From assembly GCF_963675165.1 (NCBI RefSeq), contig NC_087377.1, positions 5,270,042 through 5,334,041 of the forward strand: 64,000 nt of DNA, read 5' to 3'. Positions 40,031 to 52,800 of this stretch are shown here, piece by piece. A program made the position numbers and the translations under genes. Below the pieces are notes generated by a model. The model was not told the DNA's origin, ran no database searches, and worked only from the letters and a program-made list of their open reading frames with translations. Every line of letters begins with the position of its first letter. Position 1 is the stretch's first letter. The DNA comes from Halichondria panicea (lineage: Eukaryota > Porifera > Demospongiae > Suberitida > Halichondriidae).

Positions 40031-41285
40031 GATTTGTTTCATTCCTTGTGCATTCCTTTCCGTGTATACATCACTCGTTTTATAGGACAACTAGTTTCAA
40101 CTACTTGTGGTGGCTGTGGAATGCACCAGACGCATGAAAAACGTTTTCTGCCTACCACTGAATCTGTTTAACAGTGTTATACTATAAAAGGGACCGTTTC
40201 AGGTTACTGGTTGGAGGGTGGGCTTTAGGTAACTTCAGCCATACTATGCCAGTATCTAGATATTGGCACAGTTCAAGGCTTGACCTGTGCCATATGGCAG
40301 ATATTGGCACAGTGTTTCCTTTGATCTGCCCACTCAAAATGCAACAAAATGTGCCTATAGATACTGCAGGCACTCGTGCAGTTACTGGCACAGACTCGTG
40401 ATAATCATCAGTATCCATGGGATAATGCATTTATTGCTTGGCAACCAAAATGCAGGTTGAATCTGCGCATGCACAACATGCGGTTGCTTTATCAACCAGA
40501 AGAATGCTTAGCAACAAAATTGAGTTCTCCCAGTTGAAGACGAGTTTAAGAGAAAGAAAACAGCTAGAAAGACAAAAAAATAAGACTCTAGAACACCAAG
40601 AGAGCTTGCACAAGGCTACTTAAAGATTTTGTAGAGAACAGACAAGAAAAAAAGACAAGAAAAACGTTGACAACCAGCAACCTGTTTTTGAAAATGGATA
40701 GTTCTGAAGGATAAACAGCTTGTGCTTGCTTTCTATCATGCTCCAGTGTATCAGAAGAGGACACATGCACTGCTATAGTTGAGAAAAGTGTGACAACCGT
40801 TTTTGAAGCCAAAACGACTTTATACAAGCCTGAACAGGCTTATATGGTGGTGCAGTACACTTCTACATGTGCAATACGCCGCTCAAAGCACCCACTCCCA
40901 ACACTGATGCCTGTTTGATGCATTAAATATGAACACTGACAACCTCCTGACCCTCAGCTTCACTGCACAGAGCACAGAAGTGATACAGAGCATCAGAAAA
41001 CAGGAAAAGAGACTGATAAACATTGCAATGCATGATTATAAGTTTGTAAACTATTGTTCTCTCACTGCTGAAAATGTTTTATTCCAAATAAGAATCACTT
41101 CCTAGTGTGCAATAACAAGTGTGCAATAATACTTTCGGGTGTGCGATATGGAAAAATATCTGCACAGTCGGTGATGAGTCGCTTCCTGTGCAATTTGAAT
41201 GTAAAACGCTGATGTCAGCACTTATTAAAAACAATAATAATATATTATGTGCATATTTATGTGTCTGTATAATTATGGTAAAAGG

Positions 41286-41333
41286 TAGCCTCGATCCCAG
41301 GCCGCTCTTCCTCGAAGAGAGGGCCTGGTATCG
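41286..41333. mobile_element. Short relative of the 20 kb palindrome
   Basis: It starts TAGCCTCGATCCCAGGCCG, as the 20191 element does, then forms a hairpin CGATCCCAGGCC...GGGCCTGGTATCG with CTCTT/AAGAG inside. Confidence 0.6.
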
Positions 41334-42714
41334 ACTGTTTGCGCATGCGCCACATAATCCCCAGAAACTGGGGACTCAGGATATCATCGTATAATGCTCA
41401 GTAAAACCATGACGTCACAACGAACGGAAGTGGATTGAAGAAAGTGGATAGAAGAAGGTTTCTAGCCCGTGTGATAGCATTCTAATAGCTACCATTAGCC
41501 TACTATGTTAACAAAAGACTCACAGCCTGCAACAGTGTGGATAACAATCCTCTGAACGGAGGGGAAGGCTGATAATAGCCTATATGGATAGGCCACGCCC
41601 ATCTGACACTAACCTTGGTGAAAGTCGACTCTATCAGAAAGAAATTGCTGCTGTAACCAATACAGCTCTGTCTCTAGCTAGCTAGCTATATAGCTCTGTG
41701 TCTAACTTTTAATATGAAGAGTATTCTTCGTCTATATAGTAATTATGTTATTCAGGATATAATTCGGGTAAAAATTCAGTTTACATTACGGGAATATTAT
41801 CCAATAATTTTGCGCATGCGCAAGCAGTCAGTAGCAGGCCTAATAATTAGGCCTTGTGAAGGAGGCTAGGTAAAAGGATACTTATACGTACCATATCTTA
41901 CAATCAGAGATCAGATAAATGCTCGTGCACATAAAATAATGATTTAAATACCACTTGTGTATATTGTAGATGTATAATTATACTTTCACAATGACTCCGA
42001 GATATTTGACAATGAAGTAGTACTCTATAAATACAAATATAATAATATTATGCTAAATACATGCAGAAGGTTCAAATAGCTAATCGAGTTATTGTCCCAT
42101 TTTACAACGCTGATAGGAAAGTCCACGGATATCATCAATGATAAATCACTAAGACATTAAGTAATATATCATGCACATTTAGCTTAGCAACTGAGAACAT
42201 TATTACATCTTCCGAGTGCACCAGCCTTAAAACACGTTGACTAGCTAAGTGTGTTATAAAGGTTTTGTTGTTGATCACAAAGCTGAAAACCCTGTTCAAG
42301 AGCTATAGTTTTCAGACTAGAAAAGCTACATATCTATAGCTTCAAGCTGCCCTTTCGAGATGGCTGGGATGACTTAAATGCATGGTGATGAATCACATTG
42401 GAAAAAAGTGTGCAATAAGTACAGTCACATGACTGGATTGGATGGATGTCATTGGCTGCATGTAGGCCACAAGATCAGCAATAAGTTATATTCATTGCTA
42501 ATTCACAATTAACAGCATGTGGTTGTGGCGTAGGTTGGACAGAACGCCTACTGTAGGGTTTTAAGTGGAGTTGTGTACTAGCTCTTCCTAATAAACGTTT
42601 GGTACAGTATATATACATACATGCATGATCGTAGCAGTTGAAAAACAAATGCATGCATGGAGAAGCGTTGCATGTTTTATGCATGTTATAAAGGATCACC
42701 AAAAAGGTGTATAC

Positions 42715-43057
42715 TAGTCTCGAATTCCAGCCGGTTCTCATTGTAAGCGTGGGAGGGAGAGAACCGTCTGGTGACTCTGGGCATACTTTTCTGTCGTCGG
42801 ACGGAATGTGGGTAGAGTATATTCATTGAGCCTTACCCGTAAGAAGAGTACATTCATTGGAGCCTTACCCACAAGAATGTAAGATAGCTTCGAGAATGCA
42901 ACCGCTCTATATAACAGTTCTATTTAAATTGTGGGTTATTATCCACGTGGTTAACAGGATGATTACATTCCTGACTGACAGAACGTTCTGCCCAGAGTCA
43001 CCAGACGGTTCTCTCCCTCCCACGCTTACAATGAGAACCGGCTGGAATTCGAGACTA
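42715..43057. mobile_element. Inverted-repeat element with perfect 68-bp ends
   Basis: The left end 42715-42782 and right end 42990-43057 are exact reverse complements, starting TAGTCTCGAATTCCAGCCGG. The element is 343 bp with no coding capacity. No convincing target-site duplication is visible; only GGTG is shared by the two flanks. Confidence 0.88.
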
Positions 43058-43400
43058 GGTGACTTTTTTTATAAAAGTTTGGAGGTGGGTGGCCTTTGTC
43101 GAAGGGCTGTTTTTACAAACTGTTCATTAGTTTGAACCTGGGTGCTTGGCCTTTATATTTCAGTTGGCGTCTCATAGCTTGGCCGTTAAGAGACACTATA
43201 ACTAATTGATGAACTGGACTCTAGAAGATTGTGCAGAGAGATTCAACTGTATTTCAGACTAAAGTACCATCAACTGCATGTATTCATTATTATTTTTGTT
43301 GACTGATCATACTATACTGCAGTGTTGCAGATATATATACTGAAAGTCTCCACGTACAAGTTGCGAAGATATTCTGATCCAGAATATGAGATGAGCATCA
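43050..43400. repeat. Diverged duplicated segment, copy 2
   Basis: Same-orientation relative of 38630-39010, next to the right end of the 68-bp inverted-repeat element. Indels and substitutions break any shared reading frame. Confidence 0.6.
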
Positions 43401-44344
43401 CAACAATGTCTGTATTCATGTGCGTGCATGTATCTCGGAGCGTGTCCTTTGCAATTGTGTATAATCATGACATGGCTTTACTGATTATACACATAGTCAT
43501 TGACAAAGTTTTTCTCATGACTGAGGTTGTCCAATTGCACACATTCTCTACCTATCTAGGATGTCTGTCCCAGTGTGTGGTGCATGTCCCAATATTATTT
43601 TGAAGCCACCATGCAGTACCAGAGTATAAAGCAAGAGCAAAGTGTGGTGATCACGGAAGGCAAAGAGTGGGCAACAGTTACGCCCATGCATACAAACTTC
43701 GAATATAATAAAAAAACCTGCAAATCCCACAAAGACATTCGCACAATGGTGGTCCAATAGTTCTGCGTCAGTTTTTTTGCAGCTCTGCTGCAGCACCTAG
43801 CTCTGAAATATTGATTTTCTAATTATCAGAATGTCAGGGCAGGGCCAGAAACAAAAAATGTAAGTACACTCGAGAAGATTTTATTTTAGTTTGCTTTCTT
43901 TCTGCTTTACTGAGTAATTTACGGTATAATTATGTTCTCAAGTACTAAGTACTCGTAAATTTCACATAATTACATTGAGTGTTTGACCTCACTACGTAAT
44001 TATTTAGATAACTTTGTAACTACGTATGATCAATTGAAAGCTATGCATTTGCATTTTTAACTGTGTAAAGGATATACTTCCGTAAAGGGATTTCATATCT
44101 TATTACAACACGATCAGAGATCTCCATAAAGTCATTGTGTCACAAGGGATAATGGTGGACTAAAAATACCGGAGTGTGTATAATTATGTAATGTATACAT
44201 TTTGAGTAAAGGATCATTGTAGTCAATGCTTATAGCCATAATTATCGTGCTGTATATATATATTGTGTAGAGGCAGACCAAATAATATAATTATCTACAA
44301 CGTATACTGTATGTAGACAAATAATTATATCTCAGCCACGATCG

Positions 44345-44851
44345 GAATAGAGATAAAGGAAGGAAAGGGATTGGCAACGGTCGAAAAATGTGATTATCCG
44401 TGATGCGCTACGTCATAAACTTTTATTCATCTTTTATAGCCTCCACTTATAGCTAGAAGTTAAAACAACATGCTTAAACATTGATTATAAATGTAAAAAA
44501 ACATACAAAAGAAATTATAGTCAAGGAAATGTATGCAGCCCAGTTGTCAACATAGACACGATCTGTAGGCAAAACATCATTATTATGGCTACGGCAGCCA
44601 GTCAATTCTACCACACTTGGACTTCACTTTAAATAAAGAACAGGACACATGTAGCCTTATACTATACGCAATTCTAAGGTCTCATGAGACCAATAGCTAA
44701 CTAAAAGTAATATTACTTCATTTCGCGGGCGTTGTGCTGGGAAATAATGCGCATCAAGGATGGTTGAGAGGAAATCAATATGAAATCAATGTGAAATGAT
44801 CACGTGAGTTACTCCCGTTGCCAATCCCTCTATTACTCTATCTCTGCTCAG
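44345..44851. mobile_element. Probable family A transposon, copy 3
   Basis: The left end reads AGAGATAAAGGAAGGAAAGG then GATTGGCAACGG. The right end is a complement reading CCGTTGCCAATCCCTC then TATTACTCTATCTCT. Exact borders and target duplication are not clear. Confidence 0.6.
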
Positions 44852-45274
44852 AACGTGTCCTTTCATCCACCAATTATTTTAGCTTGAGTTGAGTTTATCT
44901 AATTGCATGCATTGTCTGTCTCTTTTGCAGTGTGGTGTGTTTGTGAACCTCGACGTGTCCCAAAGCTGAAGCAATGTAATGAGTACAAAGGACATTGCCA
45001 TGGTTACCAAAGTAATGTAACTGTTTAAAGGCATGCTAGCAATATCCACGTTGAAGTCATTCCATAATAGGTTACCTTGCGGCAACGGGACACCAGAAGT
45101 CCAACTGGGAGCTGCACGTTGTGGGTATAATATAGTTATAGCTTCCACCATAATTATTGGACGAGCGAACTGAGCCCCACACTAGCACACGTGCATTTTT
45201 CTATTTATATTGTACGTTGTTCGATTGAACAAACAAAACTTACGCTCTTTGCCTCACTCAGTGAATTCGTTCGA

Positions 45275-46144
45275 TTGATCTACGTACATATCTATGCTTG
45301 TTTCGCTCGCCCTCAGTGCATCTTTAACATTCCTCTATGTTGGAAATTATGTTCGATTACTTCTTGTTAATGTACAACACGTATTGTTTTAAAAGTTACT
45401 CCATGCACTTTTCTTTTGCTATAAAGTATAATAGTGTTTTTTGCTCTAAACAAAACTATCGATTGTTTTTTCCCGTGTATAGTACGAGCTGTTGTGCAAA
45501 CCACTTTTGCAGCACAATCATCGCTCTTCGTAATGAAAATGTGAATCTGTGTATAGTTAAGCTAGGGCATACATGTCACTGTTAAATTGTAACCCTACCC
45601 CTGGCTTCTGCAGGTGACACCACACTATAGCAACACACATACATTGCTACCTCCCAATTTAAAAGTTCCATTCAAGAAACAAACTGAATTTTGTGAGCAT
45701 CCCATTATTTTATTATTACGCAGCACTACTCCATTCATAATTTGTACCTCGGTCAGCCCGAGGGTAAAAGCATTCAGTGCTCTATGGCTTATAAAGGCTT
45801 GCTACATCTATTAACCACGGACCACCACCATGCAGTCTTCATGTGCACTAGCTATTATTCTTCAATTACCCCTCACAGTCACAACTGTTATTTCATTCAG
45901 CTGGTTCCGCTTCCGCTAACTTAAGTTGATCATATGTTAATATTTCTAATTCCTTACTGAAACTTTTGTCCCTCATACTTAATCTAAACGTCGCTTTGCT
46001 TAATTATCACAACATGCATGCGTTTATGTGGTTCAATTTCCTGCCTACCTGGCTATGTGTGTGCGTATAGGTACAGCTGAGCATGAATACCAGAAATCAA
46101 AATACAGGTGGCTGTATTATACTAACAATGAATTGCTTTAAATA
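45275..46144. repeat. 870-bp direct repeat, copy upstream of gene 1
   Basis: Very similar along its whole length to 50721-51590, starting TTGATCTACGTACATATCTA and ending AATTGCTTTAAATA. Small indels separate the copies. No inverted ends or reading frame suggest its type. Confidence 0.9.
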
Positions 46145-46855
46145 AAGGCTATAAAGGGTTTGAATAAAGGAATGCGCTTACAGTGTATCAAGTTACTTGT
46201 ATATAGCTACTAGCATTTACCATGCAACCTTGTGCCTAACTTTCTTTTACTTCCATCACTTCAAATCAAGGAAGCAATGTGAGTATATACTGCATGCATA
46301 ATTATAGCAAGCAGATCTATTTGGGTATAGATAGACCTACCCTGAAGTTTTTTCCTGCACATTTTTAACCTACATATAGCTACGTATCTTCTGCCAAAAT
46401 GATCTAGAGCTGGTAATAATCAGTATATATGTGGAAATTTAAGCTTTTCACGTAGAATTAGACTGTACCTGTACAGATGATTAATCACTTCAGGTTGGTA
46501 GGCATTTAATTTAAGTGCAGCCAGCCATGACCACCTCATTCACTTCACTAATGTCACAGTTGACTGTCGAGGCCGGCCAGTCTTGTTGGTGGTGGTATCC
46601 TTCGCTCACGCAGGCAGATAGTGAAGCAACTATTAACTCAAGTACTTCAACTTTTAACTGCCTACCTCAAATCCTCTGTATAACTATACAAAGGTATTTT
46701 CCATTGTTCGATTGCTCGTGTGTGTGTCATTTTTAGGAAAATCAAGTATATCGATAGCCATAAATATTAGATCTATATATGCGTGAGAAAATAATGTTGT
46801 ACGTGCATATCCATACATCCTTTTCTATTCCTATAATATTATTATTTGCTTAGTG

Positions 46856-49800
46856 ATGTCTAAGCTCATCGTCAACGATTTGAAGAAAGAAACAGGAGTA
46901 ACAGACAAACAACTGGGACAGGCATGTAGGAAAAAACACTTGAAAGAAATTGCACAGCATGTCGGAAACTATCCTCAATTTGCCTCGAAATTCGACTTAC
47001 CACCTCCTGTTGCATCTGGTATTGACACTGATCTCAAATTGTCGTATGACCAAAAAGCGCAGAAAGTTTTCCTATACTGGTGGAAAAATGCCAAAAATCG
47101 TACTTACTTGAATTTTGTGCAAGCATGCCTCGAGCTCGGTGAAGGGGGCATAGCACGCAAAATGTGCAAACTCAGTAAAGGTATAATTAAGTATTATAAC
47201 CTTATAGGTTTGCAGAATCAGACTAATAATAATATTAGTGATAATGTTTCTTTGAATACTCTTACATAATTATATAGAGAGTGTCGAAGATCAACCCTAT
47301 TCTGAGATGATTTCAGGTAATCATTATAGAATTGGAAATGGTGTAGGCTGAAGCTGAAACACCTTTTTAATCATACAGATACCGAAGTCAAGGAAGATTC
47401 ACCCGCTTTGCCAAAGGTACACCTATTATGGTTGATTCTATTCATTAGGTATAGTCATGCAGGTAATCTGACAGCATTGATAGTATATTCATGTCGGAAC
47501 CACCCCCATATAAGTAGATCACATTCACGCTCATGCAGGTATGGTATACATTTTCCCAAACGTGCAGTACCCATAACATTCATGTTTACTGTATGGCAAC
47601 CATAATTATGTTAGTATAATAATACACACAAACCCACGATCTAATTTCGTGTTCTAATTAAATTTATGTGCAGATAGAGGGGATGCAGATGTTTTGCACC
47701 ACTGATGATGAAAAACTGGAGCAGGTTGACCCAGCTGATGCCTCCAACATCCCAACAGATGCTCAGGGTGGGGTGGCACGATACCACTTGTTGTGGGATG
47801 TGAAGCTAGTTCCAGAGCTGAAAGTTCATTTTTTGAACCCTGAGATTCTCACGAAAGATAATTGGACATGTGGGCATAGCCATGATCAACTGACAGCCAA
47901 CAATGTGCTTGACTGGGCCACTGTCTGGAATAACCGTGCTAAAAGCTACCCACTGATTGCTGATGAGCTAGCAACAAAAGAAACAGCTCATATCCGTGTG
48001 GAATTTACCAGTGACAGTGAGTATGTTCATGCAGTCTCTATACACAGTAACACTGCATGTAGTGGCCCTCTGATTTATAGCACAATGTGAGTTAACCATC
48101 ACACACTTCAAACCTCGTAAACGTTTGAGTATTTTGGTATAACACGAAAGAGGCATGAACAATGCATGCATGCATTTTACAGAGAAAGTGATATCATGGT
48201 CAAAGGTCGGAAGTGCAGCATTGAATACTGGCCAAAACGACCCAACAATGGTGCTGAACTTGTATGGCATGGCTAAAGCTGAACAGAGAAGCATGGTAAT
48301 TCATGAGTTTGGCCATGCTCTGGGACTGGATCACGAGCATCAGCGATCCGACTTCTGGGATGTGCTGGAATCAAAAGATGAATATGAAGAATATCGATTT
48401 ATTATTGGGAGAAGGCGAATGAAAAGTGGAGATGGTGGGCGTTGCATGAGAGCTTGTGATGCAGTGTTCCGAGGAAAGCTGAATCTGCCACATGAAATTG
48501 AAAAGTCTGAGTACGACCCAGCCAGCATCATGCACTATTGGTAGGTTAAAATTATACGCAGTATACCTGACCCCTCTTCATACAGATTCCTGTTTTTAGG
48601 GAAGTCGATCTGATAATGTATACAGCGCTGTTAATACTGAATTTCCTCAAAACCAACATTATAATTGTTTGTATGAGTGATGTTTTTGATGTGCATGTAA
48701 ATTTTTTGTTTCCAGGTTTGACAAAAACTGGTTGTTGCCGGAGTATCGAAAGCGTTCAGATGTGGTCAATGTTAGTGAGCAAGAGAGGAAGGTGCTATTG
48801 GGAGTTCATGACCGTGACTACAACAATGGGAATCTGGCAAAACAGCCATCCGAGCTGGACTATGAAACATTGAATAAGGCCTACAGTAACAAGGTAAAAG
48901 GTTTATGGTTTTCACTTGTCGGCATGCACTACCTAAGGCATTTTGTTGTCAGCTTAATATTTTGAAAATTCCCACTATATAGGTGAGTTCTTGCCGCTCA
49001 TGTGCTGGACGCAGCCAATGCAATGGGAAATCATGTCCGTGCTTCCATGAGGAAAAAGCTTGCACCCCAAAATGTCACTGCAAACTAGACTCGTGTCGAA
49101 ATCCGAATAATGGCTCGCATGAGTACGTTCACATTAATATTAGTTAATGCCTGTAATAACTAACGTGTTGCCCAATGATTTCAAACTCTTCTGATTGCAT
49201 GGTCAAGTTTTCCCATTTGAGTAAATTCATTATATAGTTTTGCTGAATTTCATAGCTTCCCACAACTATAATATGAGGGGTCAATAGTGCCAAAATGCAG
49301 TGGTGGTGGCTAATTAGCCTCGAACACGTTAAGTTCAAGATAAGGTTGGAACCACTGGGCCTCTAGCTAATTAAACTTCTGTTGCAGACTACTTAGTTTT
49401 TAGTGTCTGGGTGGGAGTGGTCGGCACCAGTAGCGCTGACCTGATATCAGGCTGCTCATGGTCTTGAGGCTAGCACAGGAGAATCCTCTGTTTCAGCTAA
49501 GGTAAAGGTCAAGTGGTTCTATCGCATCGCCGCCTAAACATATTCGAGGCTAAGCCGCCGCCTCCTCCTAAATACAGCAATTTGTTTTCTTTTGTAACTA
49601 TAATGCAACATGCCATATACAGAGCACTGGGTTGCTTTGATCGGCCCACTCACTGGGCAAAAAATAGTTACGATTGAGAGAGGCTGCATGCATGATCACA
49701 TTTATACAGCGATAATAATTATACTTAGTTTTGGCAATTCTCAGCCAATTATTTCTGAGTTTTTATACCACATAGCACTGCGTTTACACAGCATGGATAG

Positions 49801-52800
49801 CCTCAACACCACAACTTATCAGTTGCATAAATTGATTTAAAGCTTCGTTTTTCCTATACTGGTTAGTAAGCGCATGCGCCTGTAGGGAAAATAGTGGTAA
49901 ATGGAGATTTGCTTCATTGAAACGTCATGGGTGTGGTTATATTTATAGGTGTGGTTAATCTCTATAAGCACATCTGGATAATAGGCGCATAGAGGCCCAC
50001 TCTTTTCCCTACAGGCGCATGCGCTTACTATAGCTAGCTCGATTGTTTGTCCGCAAGAGGTCTATAGTCATATCTGACAGCAGTAACAAACTACCGATAG
50101 TGAAAGAGACTTAACATCTATAAAGAGGTGTGGAGACCGAGTTGTTGGGCAAAGAACTGTGCAGAAAACCATGTGCCTTCTATCAAGGCTCTTGGTCTGC
50201 TCCAGTATGCGCCTATTAGTTGATGTGCGCTTATTAACGGTTATTAACCAGATTATACGGTAGAGTTGCACATTGCATGGCAGTGTATAGCTATATAGAT
50301 GTATATACACGCCGCTATTATTCGAGGTAGCTATTACACATGCGCGGTTTGTTTTCTTGGAGCTTCTCTGCTGATTATTGCTGAAAATCCTGGCTACGCT
50401 CCTACTGTATAGTGTCACTGCATTTAATTTAACTCATGTAAACTCATGTATTTATCATTCTCATAATGAGCCCGGTAACATTAATTTGTAGTTAGTCCAT
50501 AGGTTCAGGGTATAGGCGTATTAGAGGGCTATAAAATGTATCATTATTATAACACACGATAAGGAATATTGCTGGCATACAATTATGTGAGTAGTCTCAA
50601 TAATAATACTAATTTTTTGTATTTTAGTGGCCAAAAGGTGCTCCAAACTGGAGCTGCTGCTGGTCCTCCAACCACTACCCAGTACTACACAAAGCCTGTC
50701 AGTGAAGGTAAATACAATAATTGATCTACGTACATATCTATGCTTGTTTTGCTCGCCCTCAGTGCATGTTTAATATGTTGGAAATTACTCGATTACTTCT
50801 TGTTAATGTACAACACGTATATTGTATTAAAAGTTACTCCATGCACTTTTTTTTTGCTATAAAGTATAATAGCTAGTGTTCTGCTCTAAACGAAACTATC
50901 AATTGTTTTTTCCCGTGTATAGTATGAGCTGTTGTGCAAACCACTTTTGCAGCACAATCATCGCTCTTCGTAATGAAAATGTGAATCTGTGTATAGTTAA
51001 GCTAGGGCATACATGAATTGTAACCCTACCCCTGGCTTCTGCAGGTGACACCACACTATAGCAACACACATACAATGCTACCTCCCAATTTAAAAGTTTC
51101 ATTCAAGAAACAAACTGAATTTTGTGAGCATGCACATTGTTTTATTACTGCGCAGCACTACTCCATTCATAAATTCGTACCTCGGTCAGCCCGAGGGTAA
51201 AAGCATTCAGTCCTCTATCGCTTATAAATAAGCTTGCTACATCTATTAACCACGGACCACCACCATGCAGTCTTCATGTGCACTAGCTATTATTCTTCAA
51301 TCACCCCTCACAGTCACAACTGTTATTTCATTCAGCTGATTCCGCTTCCGCTAACTTAAGTTGATCATACGTTAATATTTCTAATTCCTTACTGAAACTT
51401 TTGTCCCTCATACTTAATCTAAACGTCGCTTTGCTTAATTATTACAACATGCATGCGTTTATGTTGAATGTGGTTTAATTTCCTGCCTACCTGCATGGCT
51501 ATGTGTGTGCGTATAGGTACAGCTGAGCATGAATACCAGTAATCAAAATACAGGTGGCTGTATTATACTAACAATGAATTGCTTTAAATAACTCGACTGC
51601 TGAATTGGTACTCCTCCCACACTGAGGTGTAGAACTTGAGCACCACCTCTCTCACCAGCCCATATCCACGCTGTTGTAGCATCATTTCACATATTGTAAA
51701 CCCTGAAGGTATGACTCTATTTCGCATAAGCTGAAAATATTTTTGTATATAGGTCGGAAGGGATCACATACACATGTTGCTTGTTGACATTTATTGTCCA
51801 TCAGCACCCACCAACTATTTACAGTAATGCTTCACCATGCCTTGCTTAGAGCGCTGCTCCAACTATGGCCTGGAGCTCATTCTAGTGTTCTTTGGGATCT
51901 TCATGAGTATTGGATTTGTGACACAAAAGCTTCAAAATTTGAGCACTTATGCGCATGCACGAGTCAGTAGATGTTTGCTATTAAATATTAATCGAGAATA
52001 GGATGATCGAGGTTCGGGTAATGGATTGCTGATGGCCTAGCCTAATGAATATGAAGGTGTCTTTCATACCATAGCCATGTTATGTGTATGAATTATGTCG
52101 TTAGAAATATAACTCCCCATCCGTTACAGCAATGCATGATGTCCCAACAGTTGCTACTGCGAGTTCTCCACAGAGCGATCAATCTGGTGCACAGCCAGAA
52201 TGTGAGTAACTGTGACATTACAAAATCCTTGCCATTGTAGAGACATGTTGTACACTAACACCATGCAACATCTCACATTACTGCATTGTGTAGCCTCGTC
52301 TTAGTCTGGAATCAAGGCTATTATACGCATTGTGGTGAGATGGTGTCTCTATTATAATTATACAGATCTGGTAGTCTCCTGCCTTGGAAAAAGAGCTTTG
52401 GCATCAGATAAAGAAGATGAAACCTCTCCAAAGCGTTTGAAGAAGGATATCGGTATAGGATATTATTATTACATACAGCCATATAGATAATAGAGGAAGG
52501 GGATTGGAAACGGGATCACGTGAGCTTATGCTTGCAACCAATAGATACCTTGAGGTGTGATTTTACTGGTTTTGAGGTCACTGCGGTGACCAGAAATTTT
52601 GTCACCGCAGTGTCGATGTGTGGCAAGACCATAATAATTATGCTTATACCTTCTATTGATTGCATGCTTATTGTTGTCTATATGCATATATATATATATA
52701 TATATATATGCATATATATATGCTATATGCTTGCTCAAGCTTTTAGTTTAGCATTAGTACATAAAAATGTATTGCAAGCTCAGCACTTTAAGCTGCATCC

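Larger units (their letters stand above)
36773..46855. other. Repeat-rich intergenic stretch
   Basis: No firm gene is seen in about 10 kb. It holds several inverted-repeat elements listed separately, a 46-bp tandem duplication, a diverged duplication (about 38630-39010 and 43050-43400) and one copy of an 870-bp repeat. Two small open segments at 39561-39709 and 40086-40171 have CxxC pairs but do not join in a useful phase. Confidence 0.5.

Noticed and set aside
40438-40827. Overlapping Lys/Gln-rich open frames on both strands
   Set aside because: They are short, have no splice context or known motif, and their composition follows AT/AG-rich DNA.
49144-49840. Open frames inside gene 1 intron 7
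   Set aside because: They lie in an intron shared with gene 2, and their frames are not conserved between the two copies.
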